A stretch of DNA of 64,000 nucleotides from Polaribacter sp. HaHaR_3_91 (GTDB taxonomy: Bacteria; Bacteroidota; Bacteroidia; Flavobacteriales; Flavobacteriaceae): assembly GCF_019278525.1 (NCBI RefSeq), contig NZ_CP058986.1, positions 2,452,001 through 2,516,000 of the forward strand, read 5' to 3'. Positions 37,142 to 46,686 of this stretch are shown in pieces. Under the pieces are notes generated by a model that saw nothing but the letters and a program-made list of their open reading frames with translations, did no database searches and was not told where the DNA came from. A program made the translations under genes and the position numbers. Within the stretch, counting starts at the first letter, position 1. Each line of letters starts with the position of its first letter.

Positions 37142-39595
37142 ATGAGCAAACCAAAAATAATGCATTTAGACAATATGTCGCTACAAAATATGTTGAATGA
37201 AGATTCTGAATTAATTCCGTTAATGACCCCAGAAGATGAGGAAATTATTAACAAGGAAAGCGTTCCAGAAGTTTTAGCAATTTTACCATTAAGAAACACC
37301 GTATTGTTTCCGGGTGTTGTAATTCCTATTACAGCCGGTAGAGATGCTTCTATTCAATTAATAAAAGATGCAAACAAAGGCGATAAAGTAATTGGAGTTG
37401 TTGCACAAAGAAATGAAGACGAAGAAGAACCAACTTTAAAAGACATACACACAACAGGTGTGGTTGCACAGATTTTACGTGTTTTAAAAATGCCTGATGG
37501 TAACACAACCGTTATCATACAAGGTAAAAAACGTTTCGAAATTGATGCCATTGTACAAGACAAACCGTATTTAAAAGCAACGGTAAAAGAAGCACTAGAA
37601 GACAGAAGTGTGGATGATGAAAAAGAATTTGAAGCAATTATAGAGTCTATTAAAGAACAAGCTTTAGAGGTAATTAAGGAAAACCCAATGTTACCAAGTG
37701 AAGCTTCTTTTGCAATTAAAAATATAAAATCAGATTCGTTTTTGGTGAATTTTATTTCATCTAACATGGATTTATCTGTAGCTCAAAAACAAGTAATTTT
37801 AGAAAAAGACAATCTAAAAGAACGTGCCTTATTAGCGTTAAAAAACTTAAACAAAGAGCTTCAGAAATTAAAATTGCGTAATGATATTCAGTCTAAAACT
37901 CGTGAAGATTTAGACCAACAACAACGTGAATATTATTTAAACCAACAATTAAAAACCATTCAGGATGAACTTGGTGGCGTTTCTAATGACGAAGAGTTAG
38001 AAGAAATGCGTAAGCAGGCTAAAACTAAAAAATGGAGTAAAGAAGTTGGTGAAACGTTTGAAAAAGAAATCAATCGTTTAAAAAGAATGAATCCACAAGC
38101 TGCTGAATATGGTGTTCAGAGAAGCTATTTAGAATTATTACTAGAATTACCTTGGGGAATTTACTCGAAAGATAAATTCGACTTAAAATTTGCGACTAAA
38201 GTTTTAGATAGAGATCATTTTGGTTTAGAAGAAGTAAAAGATAGAATTATAGAACACTTAGCGGTTTTAAAATTAAGAGGAGATATGAAATCGCCAATTA
38301 TCTGTTTATACGGACCTCCAGGAGTTGGTAAAACATCTTTAGGAAAATCTGTGGCAGAAGCATTAGGACGTAAATACATCCGTATGTCTTTAGGTGGTTT
38401 GCGTGATGAAGCAGAAATTAGAGGACACAGAAAAACCTATATTGGTGCTATGCCAGGGCGTTTAATTCAGAACTTAAAAAAAGCTGGAACATCGAATCCT
38501 GTTTTTGTTTTAGATGAAATAGACAAACTAAGTAACAGCCATCAAGGAGATCCTTCTTCTGCAATGTTAGAAGTTTTAGATCCAGAACAAAATGAATCTT
38601 TTTACGATAACTATTTAGAAGTTGGATACGATTTATCTAAAATACTTTTTATTGCTACTGCAAATAACTTAGGTCAAATTCCTTGGGCTTTGCGTGATAG
38701 AATGGAAATTATAAATGTTACTGGATATACTATTGAAGAGAAAATAGAAATTGCTAAAAGACATTTATTACCAAAACAATTAAAAGAGCATGGTTTAACA
38801 ACTGCGCACTTAAAGTTAGGTAAAAAACAATTAGAGCAAATTGTAGAAGGATATACAAGAGAATCTGGCGTACGTGGCTTAGAAAAGAAAATTGCAAAAG
38901 TGGTTCGTTTCGCAGCAAAATCTATCGCTTTAGAAGAAGAGTATGACATTGCAATTTCTTCAGAAAAAATAGAAAAAATCTTAGGAACACCTAGATTTAG
39001 AGATAAATTCGAAAATAATGAAGTTGCTGGTGTAGTTACTGGTTTAGCGTGGACAAGTGTTGGTGGAGATATTTTATTTATAGAATCTATTTTATCTAAA
39101 GGAAAAGGAAATCTTTCTATTACTGGTAATTTAGGGAATGTAATGAAAGAATCTGCAACGATTGCTTTACAATACATAAAATCAAATGCAGAAGAATTAG
39201 GTATTAAGCAAGAAATTTTAGAAAAATACAATGTACATATTCACGTACCAGAAGGCGCAACGCCAAAAGACGGACCAAGTGCAGGTATTACCATGTTAAC
39301 TTCTTTAGTTTCTTCTTTTACACAACGTAAAATTAAAAATAAATTAGCCATGACAGGTGAGATTACTTTACGTGGAAAAGTGTTACCCGTTGGCGGAATT
39401 AAAGAAAAAATATTAGCGGCTAAAAGAGCAAATATTAAAGAAATTATTCTGTGTAAAGAAAATGAAAAAGATATTTTAGAAATCAAAGAAAGCTACTTAA
39501 AAGGTATGACTTTCCATTATGTTTCTGAAATGAAAGAAGTAATAGAAATAGCACTTACAAAGCAAAAAGTAAAGAATGCTAAGAAATTAGTATAA
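37142..39595 (+). CDS. lon: ATP-dependent protease Lon (endopeptidase La)
   Basis: Lon degrades misfolded and regulatory proteins. The 817-residue protein has the N-terminal LON domain (about residues 45-250, [18 protein letters not shown]), an AAA+ module with Walker A GPPGVGKT (about 391-398), Walker [11 protein letters not shown], and a C-terminal Ser-Lys protease domain with [11 protein letters not shown] (Ser at about 711) and [13 protein letters not shown] (Lys at about 754). The N-terminal extension [14 protein letters not shown] is usual in Bacteroidota. It is monocistronic, with a terminator after it. Confidence 0.97.
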   Translation: MSKPKIMHLDNMSLQNMLNEDSELIPLMTPEDEEIINKESVPEVLAILPLRNTVLFPGVVIPITAGRDASIQLIKDANKGDKVIGVVAQRNEDEEEPTLKDIHTTGVVAQILRVLKMPDGNTTVIIQGKKRFEIDAIVQDKPYLKATVKEALEDRSVDDEKEFEAIIESIKEQALEVIKENPMLPSEASFAIKNIKSDSFLVNFISSNMDLSVAQKQVILEKDNLKERALLALKNLNKELQKLKLRNDIQSKTREDLDQQQREYYLNQQLKTIQDELGGVSNDEELEEMRKQAKTKKWSKEVGETFEKEINRLKRMNPQAAEYGVQRSYLELLLELPWGIYSKDKFDLKFATKVLDRDHFGLEEVKDRIIEHLAVLKLRGDMKSPIICLYGPPGVGKTSLGKSVAEALGRKYIRMSLGGLRDEAEIRGHRKTYIGAMPGRLIQNLKKAGTSNPVFVLDEIDKLSNSHQGDPSSAMLEVLDPEQNESFYDNYLEVGYDLSKILFIATANNLGQIPWALRDRMEIINVTGYTIEEKIEIAKRHLLPKQLKEHGLTTAHLKLGKKQLEQIVEGYTRESGVRGLEKKIAKVVRFAAKSIALEEEYDIAISSEKIEKILGTPRFRDKFENNEVAGVVTGLAWTSVGGDILFIESILSKGKGNLSITGNLGNVMKESATIALQYIKSNAEELGIKQEILEKYNVHIHVPEGATPKDGPSAGITMLTSLVSSFTQRKIKNKLAMTGEITLRGKVLPVGGIKEKILAAKRANIKEIILCKENEKDILEIKESYLKGMTFHYVSEMKEVIEIALTKQKVKNAKKLV

Positions 39596-39613
39596 TTAAA
39601 TATTTAGTTTAAA

Positions 39614-39662
39614 CAAACCTCTATTTTACTGATATTCAATTGGTAATTAGAGGTTTTTTTAT
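39614..39662 (+). terminator. Terminator of lon
   Basis: AAACCTCTA and TAGAGGTTT... pair across a long loop (AACCTCTA against TTAGAGGTT) and are followed by a run of seven T. Confidence 0.75.
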
Positions 39663-39746
39663 GCTTTTTTGCGAACACTTTTTATCACTAATAAATTGTT
39701 AAATATAAATAGCACATTCCACCTTAGCATAGTAAATTTGCAAAAA

Positions 39747-39824
39747 ATGGATTTTAAGGAACTATTTTTACAAGCCAATTATTACATTAACAGCTTTTAT
39801 AAACGTTCTTTAAATTATCCATAA
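39747..39824 (+). CDS. Possible 25-residue leader or small protein
   Basis: An ATG-started frame of 25 codons lies 7 bases after a -7-like box. The peptide is rich in Tyr (4), Asn (3) and Phe (3). There is no family I recognise. It could be a chance frame, so confidence is low. Confidence 0.25.
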   Translation: MDFKELFLQANYYINSFYKRSLNYP

Positions 39825-39852
39825 ATAACATATTAAAAACATTCAATTTAGT

Positions 39853-39892
39853 AAACATAAAAGCTCTTAAAATTGCTTTTATGTTTTTTTTT
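39853..39892 (+). terminator. Strong intrinsic terminator or attenuator
   Basis: AAACATAAAAGC and GCTTTTATGTTT form a perfect 12-bp stem with a 10-base loop and then T's. It ends only 25 bases before the ATG of the next gene. Confidence 0.85.
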
Positions 39893-39917
39893 GATAGAGC
39901 CCCCAAATTAATATTAC

Positions 39918-40709
39918 ATGACCATTACTTCAGAAAAACATACACATAACAATAGAATTACTACTGCATTATTATTGGCTGCCGGAACCGGAAGTCGTCT
40001 TTTTCCAATCACAAAAGATGCTCCTAAATGCTTAACTTTAGTCAGTGAAAAATCTATGTTAGAGCGTCTTGTAACCAATTTAAAAGACCAAGGTTTTACG
40101 CGTCTTGTTATTGTAACTGGTTATAAACAAGAATGTATTGTAGATTTTTTAGGCAACCAAACAGACGGCTTAAGTATCGAGTATGTACACAGTCCGTTAT
40201 ACAAAACCACCAACAATATTTACTCACTTTGGATGGCAAGAAATAGTATAAAAGAACCTTTTGTACTTATAGAAAGCGACTTGGTTTTAGACACCTCTTT
40301 ACTAAGCAATATGGTGTATCCAGATAAAATGGCAGTGGCAAAAATGCAACCTTGGCTCAACGGAACTACTGTAACTATTAACGCTCAAAATAAAGTGATG
40401 CAGTTTCAACCAGGTACCACAGAACCGTATACCGAAACGCGCTATAAAACCGTAAATATTTATAGTTTCTCTTTAGAATCTTGGCAAGAAGTTTCCAAAA
40501 AACTGAATCAATATATTGAAGCCGGAAACGTAAACGCCTATTACGAAACCGTTTTTACAACCTTAGTAGCCGAAAAAACAATAGCATTCGATGCTGTTTC
40601 TTTCGATGAAAAACCTTGGTACGAAGTAGATACTATTTTAGATTTAGCCGAAGCAGAAAAATTATTTCCAGTAGCTACTGAAGAAGAAGTTACCTATGCT
40701 CTTTATTAA
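39918..40709 (+). CDS. NTP transferase, phosphocholine/sugar cytidylyltransferase-like
   Basis: A 263-residue nucleotidyltransferase. The opening LLLAAGTGSRLFPITKDAPK with GxGxR and the catalytic lysine, LVIVTGYKQE, and NNIYSLWMARNSIKEPFVLIESDLVLD are typical of LicC-like (phosphocholine) and related cytidylyltransferases. The metal-binding acidic residue is in IESDLVLD. Such enzymes activate phosphocholine or aminoethylphosphonate or a sugar phosphate for cell-surface decoration, but no partner transferase is nearby, so the substrate stays open. The strong hairpin immediately upstream suggests either a promoter of its own within the loop or attenuation. Confidence 0.85.
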   Translation: MTITSEKHTHNNRITTALLLAAGTGSRLFPITKDAPKCLTLVSEKSMLERLVTNLKDQGFTRLVIVTGYKQECIVDFLGNQTDGLSIEYVHSPLYKTTNNIYSLWMARNSIKEPFVLIESDLVLDTSLLSNMVYPDKMAVAKMQPWLNGTTVTINAQNKVMQFQPGTTEPYTETRYKTVNIYSFSLESWQEVSKKLNQYIEAGNVNAYYETVFTTLVAEKTIAFDAVSFDEKPWYEVDTILDLAEAEKLFPVATEEEVTYALY

Positions 40710-40721
40710 TTTTTATTAGAA

Positions 40722-40815
40722 GCTATTTCCTGCTTTTCACTGTATCTTTTTTCTTTCATTTCTTGCGAATGCAAAAATGAAAGAAAAAAGGATGCCGTTT
40801 CAATCAGGGCTATAC
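40722..40815 (+). repeat. Dispersed palindromic repeat, copy C
   Basis: The element reads TATTTCCTGCTTTTCACTG, then a perfect 16-bp inverted repeat (CTTTTTTCTTTCATTT at 40746-40761 and AAATGAAAGAAAAAAG at 40775-40790), then GATGCCGTTTCAATCAGGGC. It shares the GGATGCC-CAATC tail with copy B. Confidence 0.7.
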
Positions 40816-40934
40816 TTGTTTGATTTAATTAGCAACAGGTTATCATTAATAAAGTTAAACTTTATTCTAATATTCAATCTTAGTTCTAACTTCTGCCAAC
40901 TCTAAAATTTAGTTGAATTTATCTACTCTAATTT

Positions 40935-43900
40935 TTAACTTTTTTCTCTTAAAAACTTTCGTTTTCTCTCCCAATCCCCACTTTTAAGACAAGAATCAAC
41001 CTGTTCATTTATGTAGCTTTTTATGGGAATCAATTTTATACCTAAATCAGATTTTTTTACTATCTCTAATAAATTTCTCCATTCTACTGCTTGTATATCT
41101 CCAATAATAGCATCTCCAGAATATATTCCTCCACTTCCATTCCACATAAGTCTTCCAAAAATCTCTTTATCTTGATTTACAGAAACAAATAATAAGAATA
41201 TTTCCTCAAAAAGTTCTTTTCTTGAATGTCTTATGAGGTCAACAATGACTCTCATCTTTTGATAGTTTGTATTATTGTCAATTACATATTGCCTAATAAA
41301 ATTATCAGCTCTTTTAATCTGTTTTTCTTGTCTAAGGTTTTTAAAGAAAACATTGCAATAATCTTCTAAAAAACCAATATATAAGTCTTTTTCAATAATT
41401 AAATCAAATACCTGGATTAGCCTTTCTTCAATATCATTTATATTCCATATGTAACTCATATCACTATGGTCGCCACCAAGACTATGTTTGTCCGTTGCAG
41501 AGTATAAGCTTTCAACAAATTCGATTAAGAAATTTTTATCAATTTTTAATATTTCTAAAACACCTTTTCCTTGATAATCAAAATGATTTTGAATCAGGTT
41601 TTGTTGTATATATGCCTTTTTTATTAACTCAATGTCGTTACCTAGATATTTAAAATGTTTACTAAAAAAATCCATGCAAACCTGTAATCGTGTATTCTCT
41701 TTTTCGTTTTTTTCGGTAATAATTTTTATAATTATTTGAAATAAGTTTGGTTCTACTGAAAGAAAACGTTCTATCCTATTAAAATAAATAGTGTTAGAAC
41801 TATTCATTTTTTTTATTGTATTAATTAGAGATATAGAATATTCTTTGCTTATCAATGAATCGTCTATATAATCGTAAAATAATAATTCCCAAAGTTCTTT
41901 TGCGTGAAACTCTTTTGATTGAATAATTTCCCAAATTCGATTTGCTAAAATCTCAGTTTTTAATTGATTTCTAAAAACAGTTCTCGGTATATAATTAATT
42001 TCATTTCCATCTTCAATAACTATGTTCAGTAAATTAAGTCCATTATCAAAATTTCTTGAGCAATTTTCATCGATAATATAATCAAGAGAGTTATTATAAT
42101 TGTAATTATTCTTTGCTAAATTTCTTAATAGTAAAAAAGTGTTGAAAAACTGATTTATTTCATTAATATCCGTTAGTATAAATGAACTTCTTATTTCTGC
42201 TTCTTTTAATCTGTCATACTCTTGAAAATCATCGAATTCGTACATCTCCTTATCTCTAAACCTATCCCAATCTATTTTAAGAAACGTAAAGTAGATATCG
42301 TTAACAAATCTATTCGTCAAATTCGTGAATTCTTCTAAATCAAAGTCGTGTCGTTTAAACCATCTTATTTGACTTTGTACATATTTACAATGTTCAAAGC
42401 TTTCAACCTTTAAGTGTTTATCAATAATGTTTAAAATAAATGGAAGGTCGAATTCCATTATTTCTTTATTGACATCTGGATAAACTACTGAATAACTGCA
42501 AAGTAGTTTAAAAGACATTTCGGAACGAGAGACAAAATTAGAATCCAAAACATCCCATATTTTCATTCTAAACTCTTGGATATTTTTATTATTCGGAATT
42601 GGGTATTGATAATGAATAAAACTGTTATTTCTTCCTCCTTTGAATTGCTGGAATGAATGTGAAAGAAAAGTTTTAGCAAGTTCAAAAAATGATGTTAAAA
42701 GTAATTCATTCCCATTATTTACACCATTTATTAAAATATCGAAAAGGGTATTTTGTCTATAAAAATTATATCGTTCATCATCTCTATCAAAAATTAATAA
42801 TTCCCTTATTTTATGAATAAGTTCAGGTAGTTTTTCGGGTTGTCGAGATACATATTCAAATAATAATTCAATTGAATCTTTAAGGTAATTACTATTAAGA
42901 CGAAAGAAATTGCTGACTAGTTCTATAATATTATCCTTGTCAAAAGTAAATTGATTGTTTTCATAAGAAGTATCATATTTATTTTCTTCAATCTTTGGTA
43001 AAGTTTCTATATACTCATATATAAATTCTAAAGTTTGGTCTTGAAGGTAAAACCAAAACGATTTTAGAAAATCTAAAGCTTTTATGTCATCATTTTTAAT
43101 TAGATTCCAATAATTAACTAATTCTGGTTTTATCTTGTCCATTACGTTTTGTGGACCAAACGTGTTATTAGCTGGGATTATACTATCTGTAAATCTATTT
43201 TGATAGTTTTCAAAATAGTTGTTTAAAAGGATTTGAAACGAGAGTAAATTATCTTTTATAAATGCTTTGTAAAAGAAAAATATGGCAAGGTTTTGTTCTG
43301 GAACTTTTACGTGTTCAAATTGGATTTCTGCTAATTCTAACTTGTCAAGCTTAACAATTGTATCTATAAAATCATTGTATGATATTTCAAATTTATCGAG
43401 AATTGATTCGGTTACTTCTTTATTCTTATATGGAATAGTATAAAAGAATGAAATAATTCCAAGACATTTAATGTTTAAAGAATTTTCAAACTCTCCATTA
43501 TCTTTGATGAATGTTGAAAAATACTTCTCAAATAAATCGGAAACATCATTTAAAGCATCCAGATTATTAACTTCTTTAGCATATAAAGAAATCATAATTG
43601 CTAACCTTGGATTACCTTCAGAAATTCTTACTATTTTATCATAATAATTTGAATTTAAAATTTCAAATGGCTCAGATTTTATTATATCAATAATTTGCTC
43701 ATCTTTAAGCTTTTGCAAATCCACTCTTTGGGTTGAAAATTCTTGACATTTACTCCCAATTTCTTGAAATGCATAATCTCTTACAGTAATTATTATTTTA
43801 AGTTTACCTTTTCTATTAGCTTTAAAAAAGCCTATTATTTGTTCAAATGCATCAATTCTATTAGCGTCATCAACAAAAAGTAAATAGTCTTTGTCTACGT

Positions 43901-44675
43901 CAAAATATTGATACAAGTCCGCAAGCAAAGTATAGCTCTTATATGAAACGCAATATGCTTGGTACGATTCATTTTTTGTTAAATAATTATTGATAGTTTC
44001 AATTGCTAACTTTGTTTTTCCAACTCCAGGAGCTCCTGTAAGGATTATAAAATCTTCATTATCTATGGCATTACTTAATTTTTCTAATTCCAACTCCCTA
44101 TGTAAGAATATATTATTCAATGGAGTAGCAATCCCTTTTGAAGCTCTATCATACTCTTTAATAAAATTTTCAATTGAAACAATTTGACCTGTATCTAAAG
44201 GTAATTCTAAATATATGTGAGCTAAATCTCTATGATGCAAGTGGATTTCCAATGCTAATTCTTGTAACATTAAATAGCGTATTCTAATGTCAGTTTTAAA
44301 ACTCTTAGCTAGAGTATTTAATTCTGTGATTTTTTCTTGATCAATATTCCAATTAATGCAAAGAACTATTTCCTCAATTTTCTCAATTGGTATTTTTGTT
44401 TTAACTGGGTCAAAACAAGCTTTTATATCATTTGCCAACTTATTTTTTGTGCTTGTATCTGTTGTTATTTCAGAATATAAGAAGTTACCGTTTGACAATT
44501 GAAAAAATGTATCAGGAGTTCCTTTTGTTGTCTTTTGTTTTCCTATTTGACTTCCTGTTCGAGATATAGCAGAATAATTTTTATGTCTAATCGTTAAATA
44601 ACTATCACAAAGTTCTTGGAAGACAGTTCCATTTATAACTTTAAGTTGGTTCTCTATTGTTTGAAGTCTACTCAT
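40935..44675 (-). CDS. STAND-type NTPase with N-terminal PD-(D/E)XK-like domain, probable defence protein
   Basis: A 1246-residue single-gene system. Residues about 1-160 read like a nuclease of the PD-(D/E)XK type: E21 in FQELCDSYL, D55 in KGTPDTFF and E69 in YSEITTD, with T71 where the usual Lys would be. Residues about 185-480 are a P-loop NTPase: Walker A GAPGVGKTKLA (214-224), Walker B YLLFVDDANR (264-273), ITVRDYAF as sensor-type Arg, and ISEGNPRLAIMI. The remaining 750 residues are helical with no repeat I can name, probably the sensor. This is the architecture of Avs/nSTAND-type anti-phage proteins. The start is MSRLQTIENQLK, since the promoter box at 44751-44758 overlaps the longer frame. 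Confidence 0.72.
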   Translation of the reverse strand: MSRLQTIENQLKVINGTVFQELCDSYLTIRHKNYSAISRTGSQIGKQKTTKGTPDTFFQLSNGNFLYSEITTDTSTKNKLANDIKACFDPVKTKIPIEKIEEIVLCINWNIDQEKITELNTLAKSFKTDIRIRYLMLQELALEIHLHHRDLAHIYLELPLDTGQIVSIENFIKEYDRASKGIATPLNNIFLHRELELEKLSNAIDNEDFIILTGAPGVGKTKLAIETINNYLTKNESYQAYCVSYKSYTLLADLYQYFDVDKDYLLFVDDANRIDAFEQIIGFFKANRKGKLKIIITVRDYAFQEIGSKCQEFSTQRVDLQKLKDEQIIDIIKSEPFEILNSNYYDKIVRISEGNPRLAIMISLYAKEVNNLDALNDVSDLFEKYFSTFIKDNGEFENSLNIKCLGIISFFYTIPYKNKEVTESILDKFEISYNDFIDTIVKLDKLELAEIQFEHVKVPEQNLAIFFFYKAFIKDNLLSFQILLNNYFENYQNRFTDSIIPANNTFGPQNVMDKIKPELVNYWNLIKNDDIKALDFLKSFWFYLQDQTLEFIYEYIETLPKIEENKYDTSYENNQFTFDKDNIIELVSNFFRLNSNYLKDSIELLFEYVSRQPEKLPELIHKIRELLIFDRDDERYNFYRQNTLFDILINGVNNGNELLLTSFFELAKTFLSHSFQQFKGGRNNSFIHYQYPIPNNKNIQEFRMKIWDVLDSNFVSRSEMSFKLLCSYSVVYPDVNKEIMEFDLPFILNIIDKHLKVESFEHCKYVQSQIRWFKRHDFDLEEFTNLTNRFVNDIYFTFLKIDWDRFRDKEMYEFDDFQEYDRLKEAEIRSSFILTDINEINQFFNTFLLLRNLAKNNYNYNNSLDYIIDENCSRNFDNGLNLLNIVIEDGNEINYIPRTVFRNQLKTEILANRIWEIIQSKEFHAKELWELLFYDYIDDSLISKEYSISLINTIKKMNSSNTIYFNRIERFLSVEPNLFQIIIKIITEKNEKENTRLQVCMDFFSKHFKYLGNDIELIKKAYIQQNLIQNHFDYQGKGVLEILKIDKNFLIEFVESLYSATDKHSLGGDHSDMSYIWNINDIEERLIQVFDLIIEKDLYIGFLEDYCNVFFKNLRQEKQIKRADNFIRQYVIDNNTNYQKMRVIVDLIRHSRKELFEEIFLLFVSVNQDKEIFGRLMWNGSGGIYSGDAIIGDIQAVEWRNLLEIVKKSDLGIKLIPIKSYINEQVDSCLKSGDWERKRKFLREKS

Positions 44676-44750
44676 ATTATTCAATTTCTTCGAGCATTGA
44701 AAAAACAGCTCTTTTTGGTTTTTAATGTTGGATGATATGTAGAAAAACAT

Positions 44751-44758
44751 CAAATATA
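44751..44758 (-). promoter_or_regulatory. Promoter -7 box of the STAND gene
   Basis: TATATTTG on the minus strand fits TAnnTTTG; a TTG lies 22 bases upstream. Transcription would begin at about 44745, downstream of the ATG at 44753. Confidence 0.5.
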
Positions 44759-44941
44759 ATATTTGGTATGCTTACCTATTCAATATAAATCACAAGCGTT
44801 ATCAACAATACAACCTACATCAACAGTTAGCTAAGTTAGTTTTTTAACCATAAAAAATCAATTATTAAATAACTGTTTATCAACATTTAAATAACACTTT
44901 TTTTAGGTAAATATATCGTTTTACAAAAACAACAACCCCGC

Positions 44942-44990
44942 AAAAAAACCTCCAATTTAACTGCAACTATTACAGAAATTGGAGGTTTTT
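44942..44990 (-). terminator. Terminator of the APC permease gene
   Basis: CCTCCAATTT and AAATTGGAGG form a perfect 10-bp stem with a T-run on the minus strand (and an A-run partner), 36 bases after the permease stop. Confidence 0.85.
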
Positions 44991-45025
44991 ATATCGTTTT
45001 TACGAAGAAGTCTTTTTATCTTCCT

Positions 45026-46303
45026 TTATTTTTTTTCTGTTTTTTTATAAATCCATTCCGCTATAAAACAAAAACCTATAATTGAAATAGAAATGAGTAC
45101 TCCCAATAGGTTTGTTTCGTACTGTTGGTTTATTAAAATAACGGTGGCAACCATACATAAAACAAAACCAACTAACGGAATTACTTTATTGCTCCCCGTG
45201 TTTTTAGACAATCTAAAACCAACAAAATTTACAATACCGAAAATAAGTAAAAACCCAACACTACCTGCTGTAGAGATACTTTCTAAATCTAGAATATTTA
45301 CAAGAATTAAAGTAGCAATGGCGGTCACCATTAATCCTATAGGTTGGTTCCATAATTTTGCTAAAAAATGATGATCGAGCTCGTCATCTTCTGCAATTTC
45401 ATAATTTACACGACCAGCACCTAATAACGAAGCATTGATTGCCGAAAAGGTAGAAATTAAAGCAGCCACTGTAATTATAGAAAAACCAATTTGTCCTAAC
45501 ATTGGTTTTGCGGCTTCTGCCAAAACATAATCTTCTGCCGTAGCAATTTTTGAAAAAGGAAGTGACCCCACCGTAACAATGGCAATAATAATGTACAAAA
45601 TAATGACAAAAATAACGGAAATGTAATAAGCTCTAGAAATATTTTTTCCTGGATTGATGATATCTGGCGCTGCATTTGCAATTAACTCAAAACCTTCATA
45701 AGCCACAAAAATAACCATTCCCCCAGCAAATAATTTAATAGGAGCTTCCCAATTAGTCACTGCCAATTGCGTCAGTTCTGGATTCCCTATTAACCCGTAA
45801 CCTCCTATAAAAATAAAGGCAATTAAAATGATCAGTTTAATAACAACAGCATAAGCTTCTATTTTACCAACCACAGCAACACTATAATAATTTATTACAG
45901 TTGCCAAAAGAATGATACCACTGGCATAAATATGAAAATCTATGGTTTTATGATGCGTAATTTCTAATAAATTAGGCGCATAAGAACCAAACGCAGAAGC
46001 ATAAAGAGAAAGCATTATAATATAACTTACCCATAAAAGATTACTAATTGCACCACTAAACACCGTTTTACCAAACCCTTGGTTGATAAACTTTACCGTT
46101 CCTCCCCTATTTGGGTACGCTATTGAAAGTTTTACGTAACTGTAAGAGGTTATTAAAGCCAAAATTCCTGCCAATAAAAAAGCAATAGGTGTTCCGCCTT
46201 TTGCAAGTGATACCGCAAGACCAAGAACTGCAAAAATTCCACCACCTACCATTCCGCCTACTCCAATTGATATTGCTTCTTTTAATCCTATTTTTTTGTT
46301 CAT
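45026..46303 (-). CDS. APC family amino-acid permease
   Basis: A 425-residue, 12-helix transporter of the amino acid-polyamine-organocation superfamily. The N-terminal motif GLKEAISIGVGGMVGGGIFA carries the unwound TM1 that binds the substrate backbone, and SAFGSYAPNLLEI, VAYEGFELIANAAPDI and AAISTFSAINASLLGAGR are typical. The substrate cannot be read from sequence. It is flanked by terminators and is transcribed alone. Confidence 0.9.
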   Translation of the reverse strand: MNKKIGLKEAISIGVGGMVGGGIFAVLGLAVSLAKGGTPIAFLLAGILALITSYSYVKLSIAYPNRGGTVKFINQGFGKTVFSGAISNLLWVSYIIMLSLYASAFGSYAPNLLEITHHKTIDFHIYASGIILLATVINYYSVAVVGKIEAYAVVIKLIILIAFIFIGGYGLIGNPELTQLAVTNWEAPIKLFAGGMVIFVAYEGFELIANAAPDIINPGKNISRAYYISVIFVIILYIIIAIVTVGSLPFSKIATAEDYVLAEAAKPMLGQIGFSIITVAALISTFSAINASLLGAGRVNYEIAEDDELDHHFLAKLWNQPIGLMVTAIATLILVNILDLESISTAGSVGFLLIFGIVNFVGFRLSKNTGSNKVIPLVGFVLCMVATVILINQQYETNLLGVLISISIIGFCFIAEWIYKKTEKK

Positions 46304-46380
46304 TTATGGTGATTTAAAGTATAAAGGTAAATTTTATTAAAGGATTCTGTCTTAAGAATTCGCTATAAAAAATAAAAGGT

Positions 46381-46405
46381 TCAAAACAACGTAATTGTGT
46401 TTTGA
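46381..46405 (-). terminator. Possible terminator of the copA-copZ operon
   Basis: TCAAAACA and TGTTTTGA form a perfect 8-bp stem; on the minus strand it is followed by a T-rich stretch, 57 bases after the copZ stop. Confidence 0.5.
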
Positions 46406-46461
46406 GCATTTATGCTTCTTTGTATTATAAAAAGAACTTACTTGTTCTTCTTTTTAATTTA

Positions 46462-46674
46462 TTATTGAATTTCTTCAATTTCGAAACCTGCACTTTTTAC
46501 AGCTTCTACTACGCTGTTTTTATCTTCATCATCTAAGGTTACTTCTAAAATTTTATCATCGTGCTCTAAATCTACTTTCCATAAATCTACGTTATCTAAA
46601 TTATTTAACACAGGCGTTACAGATTTAATGCAACTTCCACAATGGATATTTGTTTTGTATTTTACGGTTGTCAT
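46462..46674 (-). CDS. CopZ-like heavy-metal-associated domain protein
   Basis: A 70-residue ferredoxin-like HMA domain with the metal-binding motif IHCGSCIKSV (CxxC). This would carry copper(I) between partners. The C-terminal half VVEAVKSAGFEIEEI is typical of the fold. It is the last gene of a copper operon, 12 bases after copA, which fits a chaperone that delivers copper to the ATPase. Confidence 0.9.
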   Translation of the reverse strand: MTTVKYKTNIHCGSCIKSVTPVLNNLDNVDLWKVDLEHDDKILEVTLDDEDKNSVVEAVKSAGFEIEEIQ

Positions 46675-46686
46675 CTTTTTTTATTT

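Larger units (their letters stand above)
39733..39892 (+). ncRNA. Candidate short transcript or leader between lon and the nucleotidyltransferase gene
   Basis: A TAAATTTG promoter box (39733-39740) is followed at 39747-39824 by a 25-codon open frame (MDFKELFLQANYYINSFYKR, then SLNYP) and then by a perfect 12-bp hairpin with a T-run (39853-39892). The unit of about 150 bases is a self-contained transcript, either a small RNA, a tiny gene, or an attenuated leader for the downstream gene. Confidence 0.35.
44676..45025. other. 350-base gap upstream of the STAND gene
   Basis: It contains the promoter box of the STAND gene and the terminator of the permease gene. I see no other gene. Confidence 0.5.

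Noticed and set aside
44676..44753. Upstream extension of the STAND protein by 26 residues
   Set aside because: The ATG overlaps the promoter box; the conserved-looking domain begins at MSRLQTIENQ.
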